From Agaribacterium sp. ZY112 (GTDB taxonomy: Bacteria; Pseudomonadota; Gammaproteobacteria; Pseudomonadales; Cellvibrionaceae), in contig NZ_CP166840.1 in NCBI RefSeq assembly GCF_041346925.1, positions 3,781,001 to 3,845,000 of the forward strand: DNA of 64,000 bases. Direction: 5' to 3'. Shown here one piece after another: positions 27,814-37,737 of this stretch. The position numbers were made by a program, and so were the translations under genes. The notes beneath the pieces were generated by a model. It saw only the letters and a list, made by a program, of their open reading frames with translations, ran no database searches and was not told the origin of the DNA. Within the stretch, counting starts at the first letter, position 1. Every line of letters begins with the position of its first letter.

Positions 27814-29154
27814 CTATTCGACTGCGTAAGGAGCCAACTCCGACTCCAGCGCAGCGCTATCTAAAATAGTCATATCCACTTTAAGATATAACTTAGACTC
27901 TTCTGAGATGTACACCGTATCTTCCACCCCTACAAAAGCCTGCAAATCTAAATCAAGCACTTGAGCATTTACACTGTAGGTCATATTTTGAGACGACTTA
28001 GGTATAGGCATAGCCCATGCCACTAGCAACCACAGGAGACACATCAAGGCACAAAGAGTAAAAACATACTCCGAGCCTGCAGCGGCCATTACCACACCAC
28101 CCAAACTACCACCACAAAATGCGCCCAAAAATTGACTGCTACTATACAAGCCCATTGCAGTACCGCGCCCACCAGCAGGGCTCAACTTGCTGGCCAGAGA
28201 AGGTAACATGGCTTCAAGCAGGTTAAAAGCTACAAAGAAGACAAACAGCGCCAAGATAAAAATGAGCGCTAAAGATGCCCCGAAGCCTAAACCTAAAAGA
28301 CTAAAAGACATCAGCAGAACTGCCGCCAACAATGCAGGCTTAGCATATCCTGCACGCTCCGCCCTCATCATGATATAAACCGCCACAATAAAGCTGCCCA
28401 GCATTAGAGGTAAATAAAGTTTCCAGTGCTGTTCAACCTGTAAATCAAGTACATTAATAATCATCACCGGCACGGCAACAAACATAGCGGTCATCACTGC
28501 ATGCAAGGTAAAGATACCGAAATTTAGGCGCAGTAAATCAACTCGAAATAAGCTCTTCTTTAATAACGAAGGTATCGCCTTTGAATCCCGACTACTGGTG
28601 GCCCTTACATTAGGGATGACAAACAATACAAGCAGCACACCAAGCCCACTTAACACCGCTGACAGAAGGAAAATGGCGTACAGCCCTCCCACCCCTGCAA
28701 CAACAGGCCCGAGAACCATAGCCAATAAAAAGCTCATGCCAATAGAAGCGCCTATCGCAGCCATGGCCTTAGAACGGTTTTCATCTGAAGTGACGTCAGC
28801 AACCAAAGCCATAACCGTGCTTGCTATAGCACCACTACCCTGAAGGGCTCGGCCTAGGACAAGCCCCCATATCGAATCCGAGTAGGCCGCTATCAAACTG
28901 CCTAAAGCAAACAAAGCCAAACCAATAATAAGAACAGGTTTGCGACCAATTAAGTCCGAAAGCAAGCCCAAGGGGATCTGTAACAAGGCCTGACTTAAAC
29001 CATAAACACCAAGGGCAAAGCCAAGCAAGGCCGGTGTCGCACTTTGATAGTGCTCACCATAGACAAACAGTACCGGTAAAATCATAAACAAACCAAGCAT
29101 ACGAATAACATAGAGCATGGCTAAAGCGCCGACGGCGCGTACTTCTTGCGTCAC
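27814..29154 (-). CDS. MFS transporter with C-terminal extension
   Basis: A 446-residue major facilitator protein with twelve predicted helices. The loop 2-3 motif GLLSDLIGRKPVL and motif C-like region GSGAIASTVMALVADVT mark a drug:H+ antiporter-type exporter. The last 55 residues (VNAQVLDLDLQAF onward) are soluble and carry two short beta segments not usual in the family. GTG at 29154 with GAGGG is preferred to the longer frame at 29211. It shares strand and neighbourhood with ssb (44-base gap). The substrate is unknown. Confidence 0.88.
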   Translation of the reverse strand: MTQEVRAVGALAMLYVIRMLGLFMILPVLFVYGEHYQSATPALLGFALGVYGLSQALLQIPLGLLSDLIGRKPVLIIGLALFALGSLIAAYSDSIWGLVLGRALQGSGAIASTVMALVADVTSDENRSKAMAAIGASIGMSFLLAMVLGPVVAGVGGLYAIFLLSAVLSGLGVLLVLFVIPNVRATSSRDSKAIPSLLKKSLFRVDLLRLNFGIFTLHAVMTAMFVAVPVMIINVLDLQVEQHWKLYLPLMLGSFIVAVYIMMRAERAGYAKPALLAAVLLMSFSLLGLGFGASLALIFILALFVFFVAFNLLEAMLPSLASKLSPAGGRGTAMGLYSSSQFLGAFCGGSLGGVVMAAAGSEYVFTLCALMCLLWLLVAWAMPIPKSSQNMTYSVNAQVLDLDLQAFVGVEDTVYISEESKLYLKVDMTILDSAALESELAPYAVE

Positions 29155-29399
29155 TAAGTGAAGCCCTCGAGTCGAGTCGGGAAAAGGCGTGAATTGTAGC
29201 AACCAAGCCAACTTAGGCCAAATGATAGCAAGTAGCCCAAATAGCGATCAGATAAAGATAATCGCGCCCAAACAGACCAACAGATGTCACAAAGTGCTAA
29301 AAAACGTTAATCAGCGCCCAAGTTTGTCGCCATATATAGCACTTTAGATCTAGCTCGGTTACACTAGAGTCCTAATAAAAAGCACGGCCCAATGAGACC

Positions 29400-30116
29400 A
29401 TGCAAATAACAAGAAAATACACAATTGGAAGTATTTCCCAAGGTTTTACTGTGATTGCACCCGAAGCGATATCCCATAAGCCGGCCTCTAATGTCGCGCT
29501 GTACTCGGTCAACAACAGCTTGCAAACCGGACTTTTAGCTAAATTGATCGCACACGAGCTCGATTTGGATTGCGCGGTGTTCCGCGAATTCAGTGACGTG
29601 CCCGCAAATGTATCCCTGTTGCTGATTGACTGCCAAGGTGAGGACTTTAACAGCCTCAACGGCATCGCACGCGACGTAAACGAACACCCAAGTGGATCTA
29701 GTGCCGCTCTGCTCAATGCCGAATATGGCAGTGAGCACGAGAATTTACTCGATTGGCCTTGTATCAGCGGCCTGTTTTACATCGACTCAGACCAAGACCA
29801 GCTGCTCCGTGGGCTGCGTAGCTTGCTCGAGGGCGATTACTGGGTCCCACGCCGTTTATTGCACCACTTCTTAGATAAGAACCGCAAAACGCCGGCATTA
29901 AATACCCAACCTGATGTAAAGCTGACCAAACGTGAACGCCAGATACTGAAGCTTATAAATGACGGCGCCACCAATGCCGACATTGCCACAGCACTTTCAG
30001 TTAGTGAACACACGGTCAAAAGCCATCTGTATAACGTCTATAAGAAAATTGGCGTTCGCAATCGCCTAGAAGCGAGTAATTGGGCACGAAATATGCCTGA
30101 GCACGAACTCATTTAA
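29400..30116 (+). CDS. LuxR-type regulator, CsgD/VpsT-like
   Basis: A 238-residue transcription factor with a divergent receiver-like N-terminal domain and a C-terminal LuxR helix-turn-helix (LTKRERQILKLINDG, SVSEHTVKSHLYNVYKKIGV). Near residue 148 it has YWVPRRLL, at the position of the W(F/L/M)(S/T)R c-di-GMP-binding motif of VpsT, but with V and P instead of the usual residues. Receiver phosphorylation residues are not evident. It probably controls biofilm or surface traits, as CsgD/VpsT relatives do; this is inference. GAG precedes ATG 29400. It ends in a 15-bp perfect hairpin and is followed by uvrA. Confidence 0.82.
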   Translation: MQITRKYTIGSISQGFTVIAPEAISHKPASNVALYSVNNSLQTGLLAKLIAHELDLDCAVFREFSDVPANVSLLLIDCQGEDFNSLNGIARDVNEHPSGSSAALLNAEYGSEHENLLDWPCISGLFYIDSDQDQLLRGLRSLLEGDYWVPRRLLHHFLDKNRKTPALNTQPDVKLTKRERQILKLINDGATNADIATALSVSEHTVKSHLYNVYKKIGVRNRLEASNWARNMPEHELI

Positions 30117-30135
30117 AGCACTTTCAGATGACAGC

Positions 30136-30171
30136 CAACAAAACACTGGATATACTTCCAGTGTTTTGTTG
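30136..30171 (+). terminator. 15-bp perfect hairpin after the LuxR-type gene
   Basis: CAACAAAACACTGGA pairs exactly with TCCAGTGTTTTGTTG around a six-base loop, 20 bases after the stop codon. The right arm is T-rich, so it can terminate. Confidence 0.75.
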
Positions 30172-30219
30172 CGCCTAGTCGGCGCATAATCGCGACTAAA
30201 TCTGCACAAGGGCTAAAGA

Positions 30220-33042
30220 GTGGAAAAGATCATTGTTGAAGGTGCGCGTACGCACAACCTAAAAAACATCAATGTAAGTATCCCAAGAGACAAACTTATT
30301 GTAATTACCGGCCTCAGCGGCTCCGGGAAAAGCTCACTGGCTTTTGATACCCTCTATGCTGAAGGCCAGCGTCGCTATGTCGAGTCTCTCTCGACCTACG
30401 CTCGCCAATTTTTATCGATGATGGAAAAACCAGACGTCGATCACATTGAGGGCTTGAGCCCAGCCATTTCCATTGAACAAAAAAGCACCTCGCATAACCC
30501 ACGCTCTACTGTTGGCACTATTACTGAAATTTACGACTATCTGCGTCTGCTATTTGCCCGTGTTGGTGAGCCGCGCTGTCCCGTACATAACGAGCCTCTT
30601 GCTGCACAGACAATCTCGCAAATGGTTGACCAAATAATGGCCCAACCCGATGGCAGTAAGTTAATGCTGCTAGCCCCTGTTATTCGAGAGCGTAAAGGTG
30701 AGCATATACACGTACTAGAAAACCTGCGTAGAGACGGCTTTATTCGCGCCCGTATTGACGGCTTAGTGGTTGACCTTGATGACGTGCCCGAGCTAGATAA
30801 ACGTAAAAAACACAGTATAGATGTGGTTGTCGATCGCTTTAAGATACGTGAAGACATCAGCGTACGCCTAGCTGAAAGCCTCGAGACCGCAGTCGCTCTT
30901 AGCGATGGCATTGTCATCGCTGCCGATATGGATGCAAAGCAAGAAGACCAGCTCTTCTCTGCTCGTCATAGCTGCCCGAAGTGTGACTATGCCCTAACCG
31001 AACTGGAACCGCGCTTATTCTCATTCAACAACCCCGCAGGTGCTTGCTCAAGCTGTGACGGCCTTGGTGTAAAACAACACTTCACCGAAGAAAAGATCGT
31101 TCAATTTCCTGAATCATCTTTAGCCGATGGCGCTATTCGAGGCTGGGATAGACGCAATCTATATTATTTTCACATGCTGAAGTCACTTGGTACGCATTAC
31201 GGTTTTGATATTGAAACCCCCTGGCAAGATCTTAAAGAAGAGCATAGAGACGCCGTGCTCTATGGTTCAGATGACGACGTAATTGACTTCCACTACGTTA
31301 ATGATCGCGGCAATATTTACGAGCGCAGCCACGCATTCGAAGGAGTTATCCCCAACTTTGAACGACGCTTTCGCGATACTGAAAGCAACTCCGTCAGAGA
31401 AGAGCTGGCTAAATTTCTTTCAACCAATAAATGCCCAAGCTGTAAAGGCGCCCGCTTGCGCAAAGAAGCTCGCCATGTCTTTATTGATAAACAAAACCTA
31501 CCCGATATCACAGCCTTTCCAATTGGTGAGGCATTTACATACTTCAGTAAGCTAAAATTTAGTGGCGCAAAGCAAGAGATTGCCGAGAAAATCATTAAGG
31601 AGCTGCAAGATCGTTTACGCTTTCTTGTGGACGTCGGACTCAACTATTTAACCTTGAATCGCAGTGCAGAAACACTCAGCGGCGGTGAAGCCCAGCGCAT
31701 ACGTTTAGCCAGCCAAATCGGTGCTGGCCTTGTTGGTGTTATGTATATTCTTGATGAGCCCTCTATTGGGCTTCATCAGCGCGACAACGAGCGCCTCTTA
31801 AAAACGCTTGTTCATCTTCGCGACTTAGGTAATACCGTTATTGTTGTTGAGCACGATGAAGATGCCATTCGCAGCGCTGATTATATTCTCGATATAGGGC
31901 CGGGAGCCGGAGTGCATGGAGGCCAAGTAATAGCGGAAGGCAGTTACAAAGATATTAGCGAAAATCACAACTCCTTAACAGCAGACTACTTAACTGGCCG
32001 TAAAAAGATTGAGGTACCAAAGGAGCGCACGAGCTTTGATCCTGGTTGCATGCTTGAACTTAAAGGGGCGAATGGCAATAACTTACAAAACGTTGATTTA
32101 GAAATCCCACTAAGTGTGATGACTTGTGTTACCGGTGTTAGTGGTTCCGGTAAAAGCACGCTAATCAACCAAACTCTTTACCCACTAGCAGCAACAGTAC
32201 TCAATAAAGCCACGACCTTAACACCCGCCGAACATAAAAGCGTTAAAGGCTTTGAGCATCTAGATAAATGTGTCGATATAGATCAGAGCCCCATCGGCAG
32301 AACTCCCAGATCCAATCCTGCTACTTACACAGGTATATTTACCCCAGTACGTGAATTATTCGCAGGCACCCAAGAGGCCCGTTCTCGTGGTTATAAACCC
32401 GGACGTTTTAGTTTTAACGTTAAAGGCGGGCGCTGCGAAGCCTGTCAGGGAGACGGCGTGGTTAAGGTAGAAATGCATTTCTTACCTGATGTCTACGTGC
32501 CCTGCGATGTGTGTAAAGGCAAGCGCTATAACAGAGAAACGCTAGAGATTAAGTACAAAAACAAAAACATTCATGAAATACTTGAGCTAACGATTGAAGA
32601 CGCCCGTGAGTTCTTTGATGCTATTCCAGCTATTGCCAAGAAATTACAAACATTAATGGATGTTGGCTTAAGCTATATTCGCCTTGGCCAAGCAGCAACC
32701 ACACTCAGCGGTGGTGAAGCGCAGCGAGTTAAGCTAGCCAAAGAACTCAGCAAGCGAGACACAGGTAAAACACTTTACATTCTTGACGAACCCACGACAG
32801 GTTTACACTTTCATGATATCCAACAATTACTTATCGTATTGCATAGACTGCGCGACCACGGTAACACCATTGTTGTTATTGAGCATAATCTCGATGTCAT
32901 TAAAACTGCCGACTGGATTATTGATTTAGGTCCCGAGGGAGGCAGTGGCGGCGGAGAGATTATCGCTCAAGGTAGCCCTGAAGCCATTTGTAAAGTGAAA
33001 AAGTCACATACAGGCCGCTTCCTTAAAACTCTGCTTAACTAA
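30220..33042 (+). CDS. uvrA: UvrABC excinuclease subunit A
   Basis: A 940-residue DNA damage-recognition ATPase of nucleotide excision repair. Both ABC modules are complete: Walker A sites [16 protein letters not shown] and [16 protein letters not shown], two LSGGEAQR signatures and two Walker B/D-loop segments ([24 protein letters not shown]). Zinc-binding CxxC pairs occur at [24 protein letters not shown] and CDVCKGKR. The start is GTG 30220 with AAGGG upstream. Unlike many relatives it is not directly divergent from ssb; the LuxR-type gene lies between. Confidence 0.98.
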   Translation: MEKIIVEGARTHNLKNINVSIPRDKLIVITGLSGSGKSSLAFDTLYAEGQRRYVESLSTYARQFLSMMEKPDVDHIEGLSPAISIEQKSTSHNPRSTVGTITEIYDYLRLLFARVGEPRCPVHNEPLAAQTISQMVDQIMAQPDGSKLMLLAPVIRERKGEHIHVLENLRRDGFIRARIDGLVVDLDDVPELDKRKKHSIDVVVDRFKIREDISVRLAESLETAVALSDGIVIAADMDAKQEDQLFSARHSCPKCDYALTELEPRLFSFNNPAGACSSCDGLGVKQHFTEEKIVQFPESSLADGAIRGWDRRNLYYFHMLKSLGTHYGFDIETPWQDLKEEHRDAVLYGSDDDVIDFHYVNDRGNIYERSHAFEGVIPNFERRFRDTESNSVREELAKFLSTNKCPSCKGARLRKEARHVFIDKQNLPDITAFPIGEAFTYFSKLKFSGAKQEIAEKIIKELQDRLRFLVDVGLNYLTLNRSAETLSGGEAQRIRLASQIGAGLVGVMYILDEPSIGLHQRDNERLLKTLVHLRDLGNTVIVVEHDEDAIRSADYILDIGPGAGVHGGQVIAEGSYKDISENHNSLTADYLTGRKKIEVPKERTSFDPGCMLELKGANGNNLQNVDLEIPLSVMTCVTGVSGSGKSTLINQTLYPLAATVLNKATTLTPAEHKSVKGFEHLDKCVDIDQSPIGRTPRSNPATYTGIFTPVRELFAGTQEARSRGYKPGRFSFNVKGGRCEACQGDGVVKVEMHFLPDVYVPCDVCKGKRYNRETLEIKYKNKNIHEILELTIEDAREFFDAIPAIAKKLQTLMDVGLSYIRLGQAATTLSGGEAQRVKLAKELSKRDTGKTLYILDEPTTGLHFHDIQQLLIVLHRLRDHGNTIVVIEHNLDVIKTADWIIDLGPEGGSGGGEIIAQGSPEAICKVKKSHTGRFLKTLLN

Positions 33043-33050
33043 GCGTTCAA

Positions 33051-33106
33051 TTTACCCCTAAGCCCATGGCGGTTATATGCATAACCGCCATGGGCTTAGG
33101 GGTAAA
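33051..33106. terminator. 26-bp perfect inverted repeat between uvrA and the GlpD-like gene
   Basis: The left arm at 33051-33076 and the right arm at 33081-33106 are exact reverse complements around a four-base loop (ATGC). Arm ends read TTTACCCC and GGGGTAAA. It sits nine bases after the uvrA stop and 11 bases before the stop of the convergent GlpD-like gene. It is probably a bidirectional terminator of unusual length without long U tracts. Confidence 0.75.
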
Positions 33107-33117
33107 ACTTAAAAGTA

Positions 33118-34308
33118 TTAATCGATCAACAACCTTCGGGTGCTCTTTAGCCTAGAGCCCTTTTTTAAAGACGCTGCAATTTCAGGCAGGATCAACTCAG
33201 CAATTGCACGGTACTCTGTGAGCTTGCCGCCACAAACTGCCCAATAACCAGCTAAATCTGAATCAACCCACAAAAAACTATCTCTACTTCTACTATTTAA
33301 AGTATGGTTTGTATTTGAAGCCCCCCTATTAATAGGCAGTACTCTGACACCAGAAAAAGAAGCAACGACATCTTTTTCTAATACTTGGGAGTTCGGAAAA
33401 TAATAATTATGCGCACCCAATAAATATAAACGTTCATCGGACGTACAAGACACATCAGCAGTAGCACTCAATGACTCTGTTGTACCAAGCAGTAACTTCC
33501 CCTTCCAAGGCAAAACAAAAAACGGCCGCTTATCTTGCGGAGCCTCAAGATAATAATAAGCCTTACACTTATTCTCATTAATCAATAGATGACTACCTTT
33601 TACCAAAGAGACCGGTAACTCTTGTGTGGTCAAATTTAATAAGGCGTGTACATCCTGAACCCAAGGGCCCGCCGCATTCACCAATGAGCGCGTAATAACA
33701 CTAGAACCACTTTGCAAATTAAGCCTAAAGCCATGCTTTAGCTTTGTTACTGCTTTGATTTGTTCTGAAAAACGCACTTGCGCATTCAACTTCTGCGCAG
33801 ACTTCAAGACCGCCTTGGTCAAGGCCCTGTCATCTGCTTGCGCATCATAATAAAAAAACAAAGCCCGCAGGCCTTCCGTTTTTAAACCCAGCGTTTCAGC
33901 TTTACGCCGAGCAGCTCTGAATAGGCACACACTAAAACCAGCATCACGACGAAAACCTGCAAGAGCCCAATAAAGAAAAAGCCCCAAGGCCACCCAAACA
34001 ACAGAGCGAGACGAGCTTTTATAAACAGGAAGACTAAATTGCTTTAAACGCACAAGCCTAGGCGCTAAAGCACACAATAAGCGCCTCTCCCTTAAGCAGG
34101 TGTAAACAAGCTTAAACTGCAGACTCTCTAAATACCGCAGGCCGCCATGAATTAACTTCGAGCTTTTACTCGATGCGCCAGTAGCAGGCTCTGCAGCTTT
34201 TTCTAAAACTAAGGTAGACCAACCTTGAAGCGCACAAGCTTGAGCAATACCTGAACCAAGTATACCTGCGCCAATAATGACAACATCGTAATGCTGCTCA
34301 GAACTCAT
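33118..34308 (-). CDS. Short GlpD-like FAD-dependent glycerol-3-phosphate dehydrogenase
   Basis: A 396-residue DAO-family flavoprotein. The FAD-binding VVIIGAGILGSGIAQ and the GlpD hallmark SSKSSKLIHGGLRYLE are intact. A C-terminal GGKLTEYRAIAE matches the GKxTTYR segment of GlpD. E. coli GlpD has about 500 residues, so this protein lacks roughly the C-terminal 100-residue helical domain and stops soon after the FAD-binding end. It should oxidise sn-glycerol-3-phosphate to dihydroxyacetone phosphate and pass electrons to quinone. Its start overlaps the end of the GDPD gene by 11 bases, so the two are translationally coupled. It is the last gene of the glycerol cluster. Confidence 0.82.
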   Translation of the reverse strand: MSSEQHYDVVIIGAGILGSGIAQACALQGWSTLVLEKAAEPATGASSKSSKLIHGGLRYLESLQFKLVYTCLRERRLLCALAPRLVRLKQFSLPVYKSSSRSVVWVALGLFLYWALAGFRRDAGFSVCLFRAARRKAETLGLKTEGLRALFFYYDAQADDRALTKAVLKSAQKLNAQVRFSEQIKAVTKLKHGFRLNLQSGSSVITRSLVNAAGPWVQDVHALLNLTTQELPVSLVKGSHLLINENKCKAYYYLEAPQDKRPFFVLPWKGKLLLGTTESLSATADVSCTSDERLYLLGAHNYYFPNSQVLEKDVVASFSGVRVLPINRGASNTNHTLNSRSRDSFLWVDSDLAGYWAVCGGKLTEYRAIAELILPEIAASLKKGSRLKSTRRLLID

Positions 34309-35041
34309 GTGCTCGCCACTGACTCATAAGTGTCTTCACATCCCAACTCTCAATAAAATTCACTCCCATCTGCTGCAACCGTTTGGCCTTATGCAGGTCG
34401 CATATATCGTAAATCAGCCACTGCCAACTCCCCGCCCATAATTCAGCACCTAGCTTGCGCTCATTACATATTAAAAAATCAGGGCCTAAGCGTTCAGCCA
34501 AAACCTGACTCTCAGCATCAAAAGCTGTTAATACCCAACCTACTTTTAGCTTTGGCATACAAGATTTCAGCTCAACCAAGAAATCAAAGTCGTAACAGAT
34601 AACAATCAGCTGAGTAATATTAAAACCAGAAAAACTATGCTTTAGCTGATCTTCTAAGCGCTTAATAAGCCGAGTATGAGACTGCGAAGCAAACACCTCT
34701 TTCTTAACTTCAAGAAATAAATATTGTTCAGGGAAGTTTGCCAATAAATCAAAAACTTGGAACAAGTCATTTAAGAGAGTAGGTTTAAACGATTCACCAA
34801 AGCGCTTAGGTTCATGCACACTTATACGACGTGCTTGTGAAGAGCTAAGTGATGTCAGCTCCATATGACATTCTGATGTGCGCCCCAAGCCCAAATCGTG
34901 TAATAAAAACAGGTCTCCCTCGGCACTGCACTGCACATCGCACTCAACAGCATAAACCCCAAGCTCTAAGGCCTTACGTAAAGCAAGCAAGGTGTTTTCT
35001 GGGTAATACTGCGCCAAACCACGATGAGCAACAAACTTCAT
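34298..35041 (-). CDS. Glycerophosphodiester phosphodiesterase
   Basis: A 247-residue TIM-barrel GDPD enzyme that releases glycerol-3-phosphate from glycerophosphodiesters of phospholipid turnover. The catalytic HRGLAQYYPENT and ECDVQCSAEGDLFLLHD (the two His, Glu and Asp residues of the family) are present. It has no signal peptide, so it is cytoplasmic like UgpQ. ATG 35041 is chosen because AGAGG lies six bases upstream; GTG 35047 is too close to it. It lies between the FGGY kinase and the GlpD-like gene and supplies glycerol-3-phosphate to the latter. Confidence 0.93.
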   Translation of the reverse strand: MKFVAHRGLAQYYPENTLLALRKALELGVYAVECDVQCSAEGDLFLLHDLGLGRTSECHMELTSLSSSQARRISVHEPKRFGESFKPTLLNDLFQVFDLLANFPEQYLFLEVKKEVFASQSHTRLIKRLEDQLKHSFSGFNITQLIVICYDFDFLVELKSCMPKLKVGWVLTAFDAESQVLAERLGPDFLICNERKLGAELWAGSWQWLIYDICDLHKAKRLQQMGVNFIESWDVKTLMSQWRAHEF

Positions 35042-35079
35042 CGACACCTCTTAAGCTTCAAAAATGAGTTTAAATACAC

Positions 35080-36549
35080 TTAGCCGTAATCAGGCATCCA
35101 ATCTCGCCAACGGGCCTGCCTATCTTTTAATGCAGGTCTAGCACCTGTATTCGCTGCAATACAGCTACTTGGATAATCGTCAAAAGTATAGTCAAGCCCA
35201 GCCAAAGCAGCGCCCCCCATTAGCCCCAATTCATAAACATGGAGACAATAAATCTTTTGTTTTGAAAGTGTTGCTATCACCTCCACAAGATACTGACAGC
35301 GGGCCAAACCACCACTGATATAAACATCTGAATGCCCAGGAAAAAACTGCAAATTTTCGAGTATTAAGAAAGCAACACTCTCCAACAAGGCTCGTGCACG
35401 ATGAGGTAAGCCCTCAGCACCACCGGCATATTCATCTTTACTTGCTAAATCGACGAATTCTAGCTCAAGTCCACTATTTCTCTGTCGCTTAGCTTGCCAC
35501 CACGGGCTACCTAGACCTCCGACCTTGTTTAAACACACACAATCCAAAGGCTCAGATAGCATAAAACTCTGTGCAAGCTCAAAGAACTCATCTTCACCAT
35601 TTACAAGCTTTTCATTACTTAGAAAGCTTGTAATGGCTGCTCCCGCTCCATTAATACAAGCCTCATCTGCAAATCGACAGCAAGAAGCATCGCTAAAATA
35701 CATGGTTTTAAGCAATGATGAGGATGCCAAGTGCTGAGAAGAGCCCCCTATAATAAACGCCCCTGTTCCGATATTGAGCAATAAAGGCGCTGCAAGCTGA
35801 CTATTACGGGCAGCACAAATAAGTGCATAGTAGGCTGCATTTTGATCACCAGTAACCGCCGATAAAGTAAGCGGCCGCCCCTTAAGATCAACACTGCCAT
35901 ACTTATAACTAACCGGGACAGGTTTAGGTAAAATACTCTTATCAAGTTTGAAAATAGCGCTGAGCCGCTCATCCCAATTACGTATTTTCGGCTTCCAAAG
36001 TAGAGTTCTTGCAGCATTACTCTCATCACAAACCGCTTGACATAGGCGACATAGACGAGAAGTAAGCCAAGCAGCAAGTGGACCGTATTGGCAAGAAGCA
36101 TTTCCGTAAGAAGTCTGCGCCTGCAAATAAGCTATTTTGCTTGCACCATAGTAGGGGGAAATCTGTAGGCCCGTAGCTGAGTGAATATAAGCTTTTTGCT
36201 CAGCATCCAAGGCTAAAAGAGAAGCTTGCGTGCGCCTATCCATCCAACTTAAAACAGGACTTAAAGCCGCATAGGAGTCATCACAGCCATCTGGCTTTGA
36301 CCAGCAGAGAACAGAAGAACGCTGACACACAAGTACCATGTTCTCACAGTCTGCGGCATATTTTGAAATATCGACCAAGCAAGCTTGAAGAGCCTGCCAC
36401 AACATGTTTGCATCTTGCTCAACATGAGAGTCGATATAAGAAGAGAAAAAAAGCTCTCTCGATACTTGCTGCTGACAGCCAGTACGACTCATTAGTGCTG
36501 CTCGAACAGCATGAGTACCAACATCAACAACCAGCACAACTTGAGCCAT
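35080..36549 (-). CDS. FGGY-family carbohydrate kinase (glycerol kinase-like)
   Basis: A 489-residue two-domain sugar kinase of the glycerol/xylulose kinase family. The N-terminal phosphate motif is VVDVGTHAVRAALM. SWMDRRTQ, the catalytic Asp in VTGDQNAAYYAL, the second phosphate motif LLNIGTGAFI and the adenosine region ISGGLARCQYLVEV are visible. Sequence alone does not separate glycerol kinase from xylulokinase, and the usual GlpK segments are diverged. The context (GDPD, GlpD-like, GlpX) favours glycerol. It is Cys-rich (over a dozen Cys). GCGGAGG-type upstream sequence (GGAGGCG at 36546 onward) gives a good ribosome-binding site. Confidence 0.85.
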   Translation of the reverse strand: MAQVVLVVDVGTHAVRAALMSRTGCQQQVSRELFFSSYIDSHVEQDANMLWQALQACLVDISKYAADCENMVLVCQRSSVLCWSKPDGCDDSYAALSPVLSWMDRRTQASLLALDAEQKAYIHSATGLQISPYYGASKIAYLQAQTSYGNASCQYGPLAAWLTSRLCRLCQAVCDESNAARTLLWKPKIRNWDERLSAIFKLDKSILPKPVPVSYKYGSVDLKGRPLTLSAVTGDQNAAYYALICAARNSQLAAPLLLNIGTGAFIIGGSSQHLASSSLLKTMYFSDASCCRFADEACINGAGAAITSFLSNEKLVNGEDEFFELAQSFMLSEPLDCVCLNKVGGLGSPWWQAKRQRNSGLELEFVDLASKDEYAGGAEGLPHRARALLESVAFLILENLQFFPGHSDVYISGGLARCQYLVEVIATLSKQKIYCLHVYELGLMGGAALAGLDYTFDDYPSSCIAANTGARPALKDRQARWRDWMPDYG

Positions 36550-36648
36550 AAGCGCCTCCCTGCTAAAGAATAGCAGGAGGCAAAGTTCTCAGCTCAAACA
36601 AAAGCTCGCCCTTCAAGAGCTTATGGCTTATGAAATAAGGAGGAGAAA

Positions 36649-37656
36649 TTAACGAACTAGGGACTGAATGTCCTCACTTTTACGCTCTAAGTGATGACGG
36701 CTTTTAATTTGACGCACAGTGCCAGAAGCACCGCTAACAACCACGGTTTCGGTCGTTGCCATATCACCATTTCTCTGCACTCCATCTACTAATTCACCTT
36801 TAGTGATTCCACTCATACTAAAAACAACTTGGTCTGTAGCAACTAAAGCTTCTAGCGGTAAAACATGATCGATTAAAACCCCCATAGCCGAACAACGTTC
36901 ACGCTCCTGATTTTCAAGTCGAACATTCTCCTCTGCACCACCCTTAGCTTCAGTACGGGGCACAAGCCTAGCCTGCATATCACCACCTAAAGCTCGCATT
37001 GCTGCTGCAGAGATAACCCCCTCCGGCGCCCCGCCCATGCAATACATCAGATCGACATCACTGTCCTCAAAACAACACAATAACGAAGCGGCAACATCAC
37101 CATCCGGTAGAGCAAAAACCCTCACCCCCAAGTGATGAAGCTCACTAATTAAAGCCTCGTGACGAGGCTTTGCCAGAGTGACCAAGGTCATGTCTTCCAA
37201 CTTTTTATTCATCGCTTTGGCAACAAGCTTCACGTTTTCAACAACAGGGCGCTGTAAATCAATAACACCTTTGCCTGCAGGACCAACACAAAGCTTTTCC
37301 ATATACATGTCAGGCGCTTTAAGTAGCCCGCCTTGCTCAGCAGCAGCCAACACAGCAACAGCCCCACCCTGCCCCATCGCCGTCATCCGAGTGCCATCGA
37401 TAGGGTCTACTGCGATATCGACAGGCTCACCACCGAGGCCGAGTTTTTCACCGATATATAACATTGGCGCCTCATCAATTTCCCCCTCACCGATGACAAT
37501 CTCACCGCTCATTTGCGCTTGATTTAACAATAAACGCATTACCTCGACAGCGGCAGCATCGGCCGTATTTTTATCACCTCGGCCCAACCATTTATAAGCA
37601 GCAAGCGCCGCCTCTTCTGTAACACGAGAAAAATGCAACGCGAGATCAGGATTCAT
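36649..37656 (-). CDS. glpX: Fructose-1,6-bisphosphatase class II
   Basis: A 335-residue GlpX-type phosphatase that makes fructose-6-phosphate in gluconeogenesis. The family start (LALHFSRVTEEAALAAYKW, GRGDKNTADAAAV), IGEGEIDEAPML (metal site), VDPIDGTRMTAMGQ and MGGAPEGVISAAA are present. ATG 37656 with AGGTG upstream matches the E. coli GlpX start. In E. coli it belongs to the glpFKX operon. Here it heads a same-strand set with an FGGY kinase, GDPD and GlpD-like gene, coupling glycerol use to gluconeogenesis. The 99-base gap to the next gene may contain a further promoter. Confidence 0.95.
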   Translation of the reverse strand: MNPDLALHFSRVTEEAALAAYKWLGRGDKNTADAAAVEVMRLLLNQAQMSGEIVIGEGEIDEAPMLYIGEKLGLGGEPVDIAVDPIDGTRMTAMGQGGAVAVLAAAEQGGLLKAPDMYMEKLCVGPAGKGVIDLQRPVVENVKLVAKAMNKKLEDMTLVTLAKPRHEALISELHHLGVRVFALPDGDVAASLLCCFEDSDVDLMYCMGGAPEGVISAAAMRALGGDMQARLVPRTEAKGGAEENVRLENQERERCSAMGVLIDHVLPLEALVATDQVVFSMSGITKGELVDGVQRNGDMATTETVVVSGASGTVRQIKSRHHLERKSEDIQSLVR

Positions 37657-37737
37657 CAGCACACCTAGTTATATATCTTGATTTAAGGCGCGCATGGTAG
37701 CATAGGCACAAACGACAAATTTGATAAGGAAGACAAA

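Noticed and set aside
30136..30171. 15-bp palindrome considered as a phage attachment site or operator
   Set aside because: It sits 20 bases after a stop codon with a T-rich right arm, and there is no integrase. A terminator explains it.
33051..33106. Palindrome considered as one unit of a CRISPR array or an IS terminal repeat
   Set aside because: Only one copy occurs, no spacers or transposase are nearby, and it lies exactly between two convergent genes.
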